Source: Gavia stellata (Eukaryota; Chordata; Aves; Gaviiformes; Gaviidae). Taken from it: a stretch of 64,000 nt of DNA. The position numbers were made by a program, and so were the translations under genes. Under the pieces are notes generated by a model. That model had not been told where the DNA came from, made no database searches, and saw only the letters and a program-made list of their open reading frames with translations. Shown here piece by piece: positions 1-9,715 of this stretch; the first letter of the stretch is position 1, and each line of letters begins with the position of its first letter. The DNA lies in the NCBI RefSeq assembly GCF_030936135.1, contig NC_082637.1, positions 60,644,044-60,708,043 on the forward strand, in the 5' to 3' direction.

Positions 1-1127
1 AATAGCAGAAATGAAGAAAAGAAGTGTCAGAACTTAAAATATACAAAGCAAACCTTTTGTTTTCAGCCATATGGTGGTTTAGGGACTGCCTAACTTGTCA
101 CTGAAGTACCATCCATAACTTCCATTGGCTGTCTGTTCTGCAGATTTCCCAAATCCCTTCCAAAGCACTTTAATATATAGCTTTGTGGTTTTTCTGTTCT
201 GCATTTGGACTCCGAGGAGTTATGCAGAAAAAAGCCTATCTGGCTTCACCCATCATATAAATTGATCTGGTAAAAGACATTAGAGATACACATGTAAATG
301 TATTTTGCATTGTTTAGGCCATGATAGTTACAAACAACTTTGCTAAGTAGTTTGTTAATATATTAATTTATTTTACACATTTATAAATAATTTAGAGATA
401 TTTAATGTACTTAGTATGACCATATGTGCACTCCTCACAAACGTTACATCAAGCCTTACCATAACCAAGCAAGCATTACCATTAAAGGCATGCAATCAGA
501 TTTGTTTTCTACCAACAGTAAAAGACATAAACATGATGCTTCAGGGTTAGGGAGATTTTTTTCTTGGTTGTACAGTGAGCTACTAGGGAGAGATTCGTTC
601 TCATGAGGCTCGAGGGACTACAGGGCTAGTTAGTTACTTCTATGGTGCATACAATATATATTCAGTTTCATGACATTTCTTGTGAACACCTTATTTCTTT
701 CGCTCTGTAATATGTTTCTGATTTGCACCAAAATCTTATATGAAAAATTGTACACTTTGACTTTCCTCTATTTATTGAGCTGGAGATGAGCTTCTTTATT
801 TTTACATGACCTATTTTTATTTGGAAACTGGATCTCATTCTTGTGAAAACACAGGAAAACCGCGTGTTTAAAGTAAGCCAACATTTCAGAATATGGTATT
901 AGAACTTTGACAGCACTTTAGTTCTCCATTTAATGACAAGCATTTACAAATCTTGTACCTGGCCTATATTATTTCTACTTTCTTACTCATAAGACGTTTT
1001 AGCAATTTAGCCTATTCATTAAGCTTCATTGATGCTTTCATTAAATTATATCATACATTTTAACATTCAATTTTTGAAAAATTTCAAAAATGGAATGTGC
1101 ATGCAGAATGAAAACTTGATCTGAAAC
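1..1127. other. AT-rich non-coding stretch, nothing recognised
   Basis: I see no gene, RNA or repeat family here. The only open frame of note is 60 codons (424-606) with no recognisable motif, which is expected by chance. The right edge is the 5' truncation point of the CR1 copy that begins near 1128. Confidence 0.6.
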
Positions 1128-3771
1128 TTGGCTCTGTACGTTAGAGAGTGTTTTGATTGTATAGAGCTCAAAGATTCGAATGACAAGGTTGAATGCTTAT
1201 GGGTAAGGATGAGGGGGAAGGCTAACAAGGCGGATATCCTGCTGGGGGTCTGTTATAGACCACCCAACCAGGATGAAGAAGACGATGAAGCATTCTACAA
1301 GCGACTGGCAGAAGTCTCACAGTTGCAAGCCCTTGTTCTTGTGGGGAACTTCGACCTGCCGGACATCTGCTGGATAACATAGCAGAGAGGAAACAGTCCC
1401 GGAGGTTCCTGGAGTGTGTGGAAGATAACTTCCTGATGCAGCTGGTAATGGAGCCTATCACGGGAGGTGCCCTGCTTGACCTGCTGTTCACAAACAGAGA
1501 GGGTCTGGTGGGAGAAGTGAAGGTCAGAGGCCGTCTTGGGCTTAGCGACCATTAAATGATAGAATTCTCAATCCTTGGCCAAGTAAGGAGAGGAGTCAGC
1601 AATGGACTTCCAGAGGGCAGACTTTGGCCTGTTCAGGACACTGGTTGAGAGGGTCCCTTGGGAGACGGTCCTGAAGGGCAAAGGGGCCCAGGAAGGCTGG
1701 ACCTTCTTCCAGAAGGAAATCTTAAAGATGCAGGAGCAGGCAGTCCCCATGTGCCATAAGAAGAGCCAGCAAGGAAGACGACCGGCCTGGCTGAACAAAG
1801 AGCTTTTGCTGAAACTCAGGGAAAAAAAAAGAATTTATCAGCTTTGGAAGGAGGGGCAGGAAACTGAAGAAGAGTACAAGGATCCCGTTAGGTCAAGCAG
1901 AGAGGAAATTAGAAAGGCAAAAGCCTATCTAGAGTTCAATCTGGCCACGGTCGTAAGGGATAACGAAAAATGTTTCTATAAATACATTAACAACAAAAAG
2001 AGAGTCAAGGAGAATCTCCATCCTTTACTGGATGCAGGGGGGAACATTGTCACGAAGGATGAGGAAAAGGCTGAAGTAATTAATGCCTTCTTTACCTCAG
2101 TCTTTAATAGCCAGACCAGGTATCCTCAGGATATTCAACTCCCTGAGCTGGAAGACAAGGATAGAGAGCAAAATAAATTCCCCATGATCCAGGAGGAAGC
2201 AGTTAATGACCTGCTATGCCACCTGGACACTCACAAGTCTATGGGGCCTGATGGCATCCACCCAAGGGTGCTGAGGGAGCTGGCGGAAGAGCTTGCCAAG
2301 CCACTCTCCATCATTTATCAACAGTCTTGGTCAACGGGGGAGGTCCTGCACTACTGGAGGCTTGCCAACATGACACCCACCTACAAGAAGGGCTGGAAGG
2401 AGGATCTGGGGAACTACAGACCTGTCAGCCTGACCTCGGTGCCGGGGAAGATTATGGAGAGGTTCATCTTGAGGGCGCTCACAGGGCACATGCAGGACAA
2501 CCAAGGGATCAGGCCCAGCCAGCACGGATTCATGAAAGGCAGGTCCTGCTTGACCAACCTGATCTCCTTCTATGACCAGGTGACCCGCCTAGTGGATGAG
2601 GGGAAGGCTGTGGACATTGTCTACCTGGACGTTAGTAAAGCCTTTGACACTGTCTTCCACAGTATTCTCCTGGAAAAGCTGGTGAATTGTGGCTTAGACA
2701 GGTGTACTCTTCGCTGCGTAAAAAACTGTTTGGATGGCTGAGCCCAGGAAGTCGTGGTGAATGGAGTGAAATCCAGTTGGTGGTCAGTCACAAGCGGAGT
2801 CCCCCAGGGCTCAGTTTTGGGGCCGGTCTTGCTTACTATATTTATCGATGATCTGGATGAGGGGATAGAGTTCTCCCTCAGCAAGTTTGCAGATGACACC
2901 AAGTTGGGTGGGAGTGTTGATCTGCTCAAGGGTCAGAAGGCTCTGCAGAGCGATCTGGACAGGCTGGATCCATGGGCCCAGGCCAACTGGATGAGGTTCA
3001 ATAAGGCCAAGTGCTGGGTCCTGCACTTTGGTCATAACAACCCCAGGCAACACTACAGGCTGGGGGACGAGTGGCTGGAAAGCTGCCCTGCAGAAAAGGA
3101 CCTGGGGGTGTTGATTGACAGCCGGCTGAAAATGAGCCAGCAGTGTGCCCAGGTGGCCAAGAAGGCCAACAGCATCCTGGCCTGTATCAGAAATAGTGTG
3201 GCCAGCAGGAGTAAGGAGGTGATTGTGCCCCTGTACTCAGTGCTGGTGAGGCCGCACCTCGAATCCTGTGTTCCGTTTTGGGCCCCTCACTACAAGAAGG
3301 ACATTGAGGTGCTGGAGCGTGTCCAGAGAAGGGCGACGAAGCTGGTGAGGGGTCTGGAGCTCAAGTCTTATGAGGAGCAGCTGAGGGAACTGGGGTTGTT
3401 TAGCCTGGAGAACAGGAGGCTGAGGGGAGACCTCATCACTCTCTACAGTTACCTGGAAGGGGGTTGCAGAGAGGTGGGCGTTGCCCTCTTCTCTCAAGTG
3501 ACGATTCGTCAGGACAAGAAGAAATGGCCTCAAGTTGTGCCAGGGGAGGTTTAGACTCGATATTAGGAAAAATTTCTTTACTGAGAGAGTGGTGAGACAC
3601 TGGAATAAACTGCCCAGGGAAGCGGTGGAGTCACCATCCCTGGAGGTGTTCAAGGAACGTGTGGACAAGGCATTGTGGGACATGGTTTAATGGGCATGGT
3701 GGTGTTAGTTGATGGCTGGACTTGATGATCTTACAGGTCTTTTCCAACCTTAGTGATTCTGTGATTCTGTG
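1128..3771 (+). mobile_element. CR1 LINE copy 1, 5'-truncated, degraded ORF2
   Basis: This is a non-LTR retrotransposon fragment that begins inside the ORF2 endonuclease and runs to the CR1 3' end. The first segment (1128-1382) holds the CYRPP block and a changed GDFNLPD block (read as GNFDLPD). The second (1602-2741) carries linker and reverse-transcriptase fingers/palm. The third (2754-3554, same frame as the second) carries [12 protein letters not shown] and the C-terminal region. Breaks visible are a frameshift just before the stop at 1380-1382, a stop right after the SDH motif near 1555, TGA at 2739-2741 where the copy at 9539-14086 has CGA, and a frameshift near 3505. The element ends at 3750-3771 with tandem GATTCTGT octamers and no poly(A), as is typical of CR1. 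ORF1 and the 5' UTR are absent. The family call is secure; the left edge is good to about 10 bases. Confidence 0.95.
1602..3554 (+). pseudogene. CR1 ORF2 reverse transcriptase, pseudogene (copy 1)
   Basis: The frame is open from 1602 to 2741 (379 codons) and from 2754 to 3554 (266 codons), separated only by the TGA at 2739-2741. In a working element this protein nicks DNA and primes reverse transcription of its own RNA at the nick. RT blocks in order are [50 protein letters not shown] and FADDTK. The catalytic aspartates are retained in both the SKAFD and FADD blocks. The C-terminal portion after about 3505 is frameshifted and ends early. The upstream nuclease domain is incomplete, so the copy cannot mobilise itself. 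Confidence 0.9.
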
Positions 3772-4547
3772 CGATTAGTTGTGGAAGTTACCAAAATATG
3801 AGGTAATTTAGAGAATTATAAACCTGGACAGTTAGTTGTAGTTATACTATTTAAATCCTCTGCTTATCACAGGAAGGCTGACCTTGCTGCATGTTTTGCT
3901 GAGGTAACAATCCCACAAAGTCAGTGAAGCGAAAGCTTGAAGCCAATGCTTGAAGAATTAGCTTAAAAATACTGCAGATTTGGGTTAATGCATAGGCCAG
4001 GTGACATCATTAAGAAATCGTTGATTTTGTTTGAGCAAGGATTTTACCTGTGATCTGTTCTCAGCCAATGTAATCCTAGTATTTTATTTCTTTTCTATAT
4101 TACATTACATGTCTCCTCACTAGTACACTATAGTCTTCATTTTTTTTTCATTAGTCTTTTCTCTGTTATCCTATCCTATCCTCTCTGTTAAAGGATGTTA
4201 GGAGCGGCCATCTCAACCGGCTTGTCTGGGCCAGGACGTCTCCTGCTTGGCTGCTGGAGCCCAGTCCAGTGCCCAGGGGAGACCTGGGGTCCCTGCCCAG
4301 AATGAGGTATGCAACTGCTGCTTTCCTGTTTGCCTAGCACCTATCCCAGAGACACAGACAGAGGACAGACACTGCTGGTCACACAGACTGCCACAGATGA
4401 GGCATTGAGTTCAAACATACAGGACTCACATAAAACATAAGCACAGACAGTGAAGTCCCCGCCTCTTCTGTCTGAATCCTTGGACATCTTACCCACTTCA
4501 TGGGTCTTCTACTCAGTGACTGGCCCAGCTTGAAGCTTGTGAGCATA
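3772..4547. other. Unassigned spacer between two CR1 copies
   Basis: No gene is seen. Bases 4160-4186 contain a short TCCTATCC-type pyrimidine repeat. From about 4198 to 4540 the composition becomes clearly more GC-rich than the flanks and lacks open frames of interest. This could be an old repeat I do not recognise, but nothing in it supports a family call. Confidence 0.45.
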
Positions 4548-5184
4548 TGACACATGCAACAGTGCACCCTGGCAGCCAAAACGGCCAACCGTGTCCTGGG
4601 GGACATTAAACACAGCATAGCTAGCCAGTCGAGGAAGGTGAGTTTCCCACTCTACACTGCACTGGTGTGGCCCCACCTCAAATACTGTGTGCAGTTTTGG
4701 GTGCCTCAGTACAAGAAGGACATCAAACTATTAGAATGTATCCAGAGGAGGGAGTCCAAGACGGTGAAAGGTCTCAAACACAAGATTTACAAGGACCAGC
4801 TGAGGTCACTTGGTTTGTTCAGCTTGGAGAAGAGAAGTCTGAGGGGTGACCTCATCACAGTCTACAACTTCCTCAAGGGGGGCAGCAGACGGGGAGGTGC
4901 TGATCTTCTCTTTCTAGTGACCAGTGACAGGACACATGGAAATGCTATGAAGCTGCTTCAGGAGAAGTTCAGATTGGACATTAGGAACAGGTTGTTCACT
5001 GAGAGCATCATTGGTCACTCCAGGGAAGTGGTCACAGCACCAGCCCTGTCAGAGTTCAAGGAGTGTCCGCATGATGCTCTTTTAGTCGTATGATTTAGTT
5101 TTAGGTAGTCCTGTGAGGAGCAGGGAGTTGGACTTGATGATCCTTATGGATCCCTTCCAATGTGAGATGTTCTATGGTTCTATG
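4548..5184 (+). mobile_element. CR1 LINE copy 2, old 3' fragment
   Basis: Only the last part of ORF2 and the 3' UTR remain. A frame of about 180 codons (4554-5093) aligns by eye with the C-terminal third of the other CR1 ORF2 copies here: it shares the blocks [35 protein letters not shown] and [15 protein letters not shown]. It differs from them at many more positions than they differ from one another, so it belongs to an older or different CR1 subfamily. The 3' end is TTCTATGGTTCTATG (5170-5184), a variant of the CR1 octamer tail. The left edge is uncertain by some 20 bases. Confidence 0.9.
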
Positions 5185-5244
5185 CATACACCCATGCACA
5201 CCTGGTTTCCCTAAGCAGGGACCAGGGTTCTTTATTTGGTAACT

Positions 5245-5884
5245 ATTATAGAAGAACTTGTTGAATTCCACTACCATGCCCTAATAGTCGCACTAGCAAT
5301 TTGCAGCTTAGTCCTCTACCTTTTAACAGTCATACTCATAGGAAAACTCTCTTCAAATACCGTTGATGCACAAGAAGTAGAACTAATCTGAACAATCCTA
5401 CCAGCCATCGTCCTCATCCTACTTGCCCTTCCATCCCTACAAATCCTTTACATAACAGACAAAATCGATGAGCCTGACCTCACCCTAAAAGCCATCGGAC
5501 ATCAGTGATACTGAACCTATGAATATACAGACTTTAAAGACTTAACATTCAACTTATACATAATCCCCACAACAGAACTTCCACTGGGACACTTATGGCT
5601 ACTAGAAGTTGATCACCGCATCATTATCCCTACAGAATCACCCATCCCCATTATTGTCACTGCAGATGATGTTCTCTACTCCTGAGCAGTCCCAACCCTG
5701 GGAGTGAAAACTAATGCTATTCCAGGATGACTAAACCAAACACCATTCATCATCACTTGCCCTGGAATCCTCTACGGCCAATGCTCAGAAATCTGCGGGG
5801 CTAACCACAGCTACATGCCAATCGTAGTAGAATCAACCCCCCCTTACCCACTTTGAGGGCTGATCTTCACTACTATCATCCTAA
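5245..5884 (+). pseudogene. COX2: NUMT COX2 (cytochrome c oxidase subunit II), 5'-truncated
   Basis: Reading starts at an Ile-Met-Glu-Glu-Leu block that corresponds to about residue 16, so some 45 bases of the gene are absent. The frame is open in the mitochondrial code until a run of seven C (5836-5842). One extra C there shifts the frame; the genuine stop TAA is at 5882-5884 in the shifted frame. The copper-site cluster [14 protein letters not shown] is preserved. However, the CuA ligand His in the expected DVLHSW block is a Tyr here (DDVLYSW), as would be expected of an unselected copy. Followed after 1 base by tRNA-Lys. Confidence 0.93.
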
Positions 5885-5885
5885 T

Positions 5886-5955
5886 CACTAAGAAGCTATG
5901 AAACAGCACTAGCCTTTTAAGCTGGAGAAAGAGGACCATCCACCCCTACTTAGTG
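5886..5955 (+). pseudogene. trnK: NUMT tRNA-Lys
   Basis: A 70-base tRNA-like sequence with complementary ends CACTAAG/CTTAGTG and anticodon TTT, located between COX2 and ATP8 as in all birds. It is a nuclear copy and is not expected to function. Confidence 0.88.
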
Positions 5956-5957
5956 AC

Positions 5958-6125
5958 ATGCCACAACTTAACCCAAATCCATGATTCTTTATCATACTAG
6001 CATCATGACTAACCTTTTCACTAATCATCCAACCTAAACTCCTGTCATTCACACCCACCAATCCCACCTCCAACAAGGCTCTTACAACTACTAAAACCAT
6101 TCCCTGAACTTGACCATGAACCTAA
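5958..6125 (+). pseudogene. ATP8: NUMT ATP8, reading frame still intact in mitochondrial code
   Basis: Exactly 168 bases and 55 codons, beginning MPQLNPNPWF and ending PWTWPWT before TAA. Its five TGA codons read as Trp only in the mitochondrial code, so a nuclear transcript could not give this protein. It overlaps ATP6 by 10 bases (6116-6125), the normal arrangement. ATP8 normally forms a small membrane subunit of ATP synthase. The absence of disablement probably reflects its small size rather than selection. Confidence 0.92.
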
Positions 6126-6799
6126 GCTTCTTCGACCAATTCACAAGTCCCTGTCTCCTAGGAATCCCATTAATCCTTCTCGCAATATTATTCCCTGCCC
6201 TATTACTCCCCACACCCAGCAACTGGTGAATCACCAACCGTCTCTCCACTCTTCAACTATGTTTCTTCCACCTAATCACAAAACAGCTGCTAATAATCCC
6301 ATTAAACAAGGGAGTCCACAAATGAGCCCTAATCCTAACATCACTAATAGTCCTACTACTCACTATCAACCTAGGCCTCCTACCATACACATTCACCCCA
6401 ACCACCCAATTATCGATAAACATAGTACTAGCCTTCCCACTCTGACTTGCTGCGCTCCTTACAGGCCTACAAACCCAAACCTCAGCCTCCCTAGGACATC
6501 TACTGCCAGAAGGAACCCCTACACTTCTAGCCCCAGCCCTAATTATAATTGAAACTACCAGCCTACTCATTTGCCCACCCACCCTAGGAGTCCACCTCAC
6601 AGAAAACCTCACAGCAGGACACCTACTCATCCAACTTATTTCTACAGCTACCACTACTTTACTCCCCATCATACCAACAGTATCAGCCCTAACTGCATTA
6701 ATCCTACTTCTACTAACCATTTTAGAAGTAGCAGTAGCCATAATCCAAGCTTACGTCTTCGTCCTCCTATTAAGCCTATACTTATAAGAAAACATCTAA
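6116..6799 (+). pseudogene. ATP6: NUMT ATP6, one nonsense change near the end
   Basis: The gene spans exactly 684 bases from ATG (MNLSFFDQF) to TAA at 6797-6799, so it has no net indel. In the mitochondrial code the only clear disabling change is TAA at 6785-6787, where CAA (Gln) is expected, four codons before the normal stop. The final A of its stop is the first base of the COX3 start codon, as in avian mtDNA. The normal product is the proton-channel subunit of ATP synthase. Confidence 0.92.
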
Positions 6800-7577
6800 T
6801 GGCTCACCAAGCACACTCCTACCATATAGTAGACCCAAGCCCCTGACCCATCTTCGGGGCAGATGCCGCCTTACTCACTACCTCAGGTTTAATCATATGA
6901 TTCCACTACAACTCCTCACAACTCCTAAGCCTAGGCCTACTCTCTATAATCCTAGACATACTACAATGATGACAAGACATTGTACTAGAAGGCACATTCC
7001 AAGGGCATCACACCCCCACAGTCCAAAAAGGTTTACAGAATAATCCTCTTCATTACATCCGAAACATTCTTCTTCCTAGGCTGCTTCTGAGCATTCTTCC
7101 ACTCCAGCTTAGTCCCCACACCAGAACTAGGAGGACAATGACCCCCAACAGGAATCAAGCCCCTCAACCCCCTAGAAGTACCGCTACTAAACACAGCCAT
7201 TCTCTTAGCCTCAGGTGTCACTGTAACATGAGCACACCACAGCATCACAGAAAGCAACGGAAAACAAGCAACCCACACATTAACCTTAACAATCCTACTA
7301 GGATTCTGCTTCACAGTACTTCAAGCAATAGAATACTACAAAGCACCTTTCTCAATCGCCGACAGCATATATGGCTCAACCTTCTTTGTTGCTACAGGAT
7401 TTCACGGACTCCACGTAATTATTGGATCTTTCTTCCTACTAGTCTGCCACCTACGACTAATCAAATTCCACTTCACATCAAATCACCACTTCGGATTCGA
7501 AGCAGCAGCCTGATACTGACATTTTGTAGACATCATCTGATTATTCTGCTACATAACCATTTATTGATAAGGATCCT
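6799..7577 (+). pseudogene. COX3: NUMT COX3, frameshifted
   Basis: Starts MAHQAHSYHIVDPSPWP and ends just before tRNA-Gly. It is about 779 bases long against the usual 784. The missing five bases can be placed near 7030-7036, where the conserved block around GLRYGMIL has lost bases after GTCCAAAAAGG. Close to the end, a TAA (7568-7570) replaces the TGA/TGG Trp codon before the final Gly-Ser. The gene normally encodes subunit III of cytochrome oxidase. Confidence 0.92.
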
Positions 7578-7647
7578 GCTCTTCTAGTATACTAATTACA
7601 ATTGACCTCCAATCTCTAAAATCTGCTATCAACCCCAGAGAAGAGCA
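7578..7647 (+). pseudogene. trnG: NUMT tRNA-Gly
   Basis: The ends GCTCTTC/GAAGAGC pair and the anticodon is TCC. It sits between COX3 and ND3 as in avian mtDNA. Confidence 0.88.
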
Positions 7648-7997
7648 ATCAACACAATCGCATTTATACTTACCCTTTCCCTCGCCCTAAGCACCATCCT
7701 AACCACATTAAACTTCTGACTCGCCCAAATAAACCCAGACTCAGAAACTATCACCATATGAATGTGGCTTCGACCCCCTCGGATCTGCCCAACTGCCATT
7801 CTCAATTCGATTCTTCCTCAGTAGCAATCCTATTTCTCTTATTTGACCTAGAAATTGCTCTCCTATTCCTACTTCCATGGGCCATCCAACTCCAATCCCC
7901 AACCACTACCCTAACCTGAGCCTCCATTATAATCCTCTTACTCACATTAGGACTAATTTATGAATGAACACAAGGGGGCCTAGAATGGGCTGAGTAA
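7648..7997 (+). pseudogene. ND3: NUMT ND3, with the avian extra nucleotide and a 2-bp deletion
   Basis: The gene begins at ATC (expected ATG/ATA) in the block [15 protein letters not shown] and ends LEWAE-TAA. Two adenines are missing near 7743, between the SE and LSPYECGFD blocks. Separately, one base is extra in CTC-A-GTAGCA (7817-7823). After correcting for the 2-bp loss this falls at gene position 174-175, which is where many birds and turtles carry an extra, translationally tolerated base in ND3. That one is therefore probably inherited from the mitochondrial source rather than nuclear decay. Total length of 350 matches 351+1-2. Confidence 0.92.
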
Positions 7998-8067
7998 GCA
8001 TAGAAAGTTAGTCTAACCAAGATGATTTCGACTCGACAGATCATAGCCTAACCCTATGACTTTCTCT
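7998..8067 (+). pseudogene. trnR: NUMT tRNA-Arg
   Basis: tRNA-like sequence with a TCG anticodon (GATTTCGACTC) between ND3 and ND4L. The acceptor ends CATAGAAAG/CTTTCTCTATG are imperfect, and the D and anticodon arms appear shortened. Confidence 0.8.
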
Positions 8068-8364
8068 ATGTCACCCCTACACCTAAGCTTCTACTCAGCT
8101 TTCACCCTAAGCAGCTTAGGGCTAGCCTTCCACTGAACCCACCTAATCTCCGCCCTACTATGTCCAGAAAGCATAATACTATCCATGTACATTGCCCTAT
8201 CAATTTGACCCATTGAAAATCAAGCAACCTCATTCACCCTTATACCCATACTCATACTCACATTCTTGGCATGCGAAGGAAGCACAGGCCTAGCAATACT
8301 AGTAGCCTCTACATGATCCCATGGCTCTGACCACCTACACAACCTAAACCTACTACAATGCTAA
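8068..8364 (+). pseudogene. ND4L: NUMT ND4L, reading frame still intact in mitochondrial code
   Basis: A 297-base gene, 98 codons from MSPLHLSFYSAF to LNLLQC before TAA, with no internal stop under the mitochondrial code. Several TGA codons must be read as Trp. It overlaps ND4 by seven bases (8358-8364, ATGCTAA), the conserved vertebrate arrangement. The normal product is a small membrane subunit of complex I. Confidence 0.92.
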
Positions 8365-9538
8365 AAATCATCCTCCCAACAATCATACTCCTCCCCACAA
8401 TGCTCCTATCCCCACAAAAATTCCTATGAACCAGTACCACCACCAACAGCCTCCTAATTGCTACCCTCAGCCTACAATGACTACTCCCAACATACTACCC
8501 ACACAAAAACCTAACCCAATGAACTGGCATTGACCAAATCTCATCCCTGCTACTCGTACTATCCTGCTGGCTACTACCACTTACAATCATAGCAAGCCAA
8601 AACCACCTCCAACAGGAACCACCAACATGAAAATGAATCTTTATCATAACCCTAATCAGAATCCAACCATTTATCATCCTAGCTTTCTCTACCACAGAAC
8701 TAATACTATTCTATATCTCATTTGAAACCAACCAGAATGCCTAAGCACTGGCATTTACCTGCTATTCTATACCCTTATCAGCTCCCTACCACTGCTCATC
8801 ACAGTCTTACACTTACACACACGAATTGGCACCCTCCACTTAACGATCCTAAAACTAGCCCACCCCATACCAACCAACTCCTGAACTGACCTCTTATCAA
8901 GGCTAGCCTTACTAATAACATACATAGTAAAAGCACCCCTATACAGACTTCACCTGTGATTACCCAAAGCCCACGTAGAAGCCTCAATTGCAGGATCCAT
9001 ATTACTTGCTGCCCTACTCCTCAAATTAGGTGGATACGGCATCATACGAGTCACCGTCCTAATAAACTCCACCTCAAACTGCCTACACTACCCATTTCTC
9101 ACTCTAGCCCTATGGGGGACACTAATAACCAGCTCAATCTGCCTTCGTCAAACTGACTTAAAATCCCTCATCGCCTGCTCCTCCGTAAGCCATATGGCCC
9201 TAGTTATCACCGCAAGCATAATCCAAACCCCCTGATCCTTCTCAGGAGCAATGATCCTCATGATTTCTCACAGACTAACCTCCTCAGTGCTATTCTGCCT
9301 AGTGAACACAAACTACGAATGCACCCACAGACAAATTCCCATCCTAATTCGAGGCCTCCAGACCCTCCTCCCACTCATAGCCACTTGATGACTACTAGCC
9401 AATCTCACAAACATGGCACTACCACCATCAACAAACCTAATAGCAGAACTAACCATTACAGTTGCACTATTCAACTGATCCACCCCTACAATCATCCTAA
9501 CCGGAATTGCAACCCTCCTAACTGCCTCATATACATTA
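8358..9538 (+). pseudogene. ND4: NUMT ND4, 5' part, interrupted by CR1
   Basis: Begins MLKIILPTIML and continues to a Thr-Ala-Ser-Tyr-Thr-Leu block at 9520-9538, where the minus-strand CR1 starts. A deletion of roughly 45 bases is seen near 8727: the sequence passes from ISFE directly to the NQNA segment. Together with the 3' part (14087-14233) the gene totals about 1,327 bases. That is short of the usual ~1,378 by an amount explained by this deletion plus about 6 bases lost at the CR1 insertion site. Confidence 0.92.
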
Positions 9539-9715
9539 CAGAATCACAGAATCACAGAATCACTACGGTTGGAAAAGACCTGTAAGATCATAAAGTCCAA
9601 CCTGGAAAAAAAAAACCAAAAACAAAAAAACAAAAACAGCAAACAACCACACAACAACAACAAACCACAACACACCAAAAACCAACCCACTCAACACCAC
9701 ACAGCACCATGCCCA
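9539..9715 (-). repeat. CR1 copy 3, 3' UTR and octamer tail
   Basis: On the minus strand this reads from the ORF2 stop through a strongly strand-asymmetric G/T-rich tract (9605-9700) into the conserved segment that ends CCAACCGTAGTGATTCTGTG. The last three GATTCTGT units (9540-9566) are the sequence recognised by CR1 RT in place of poly(A). The CR1 in the provirus carries the same UTR at 40712-40903. Confidence 0.88.

Noticed and set aside
6226..7587. Long standard-code frames in the mitochondrial region (for example 7138-7587, 149 codons)
   Set aside because: They are out-of-frame readings of ATP6 and COX3; the true frames need the mitochondrial code.
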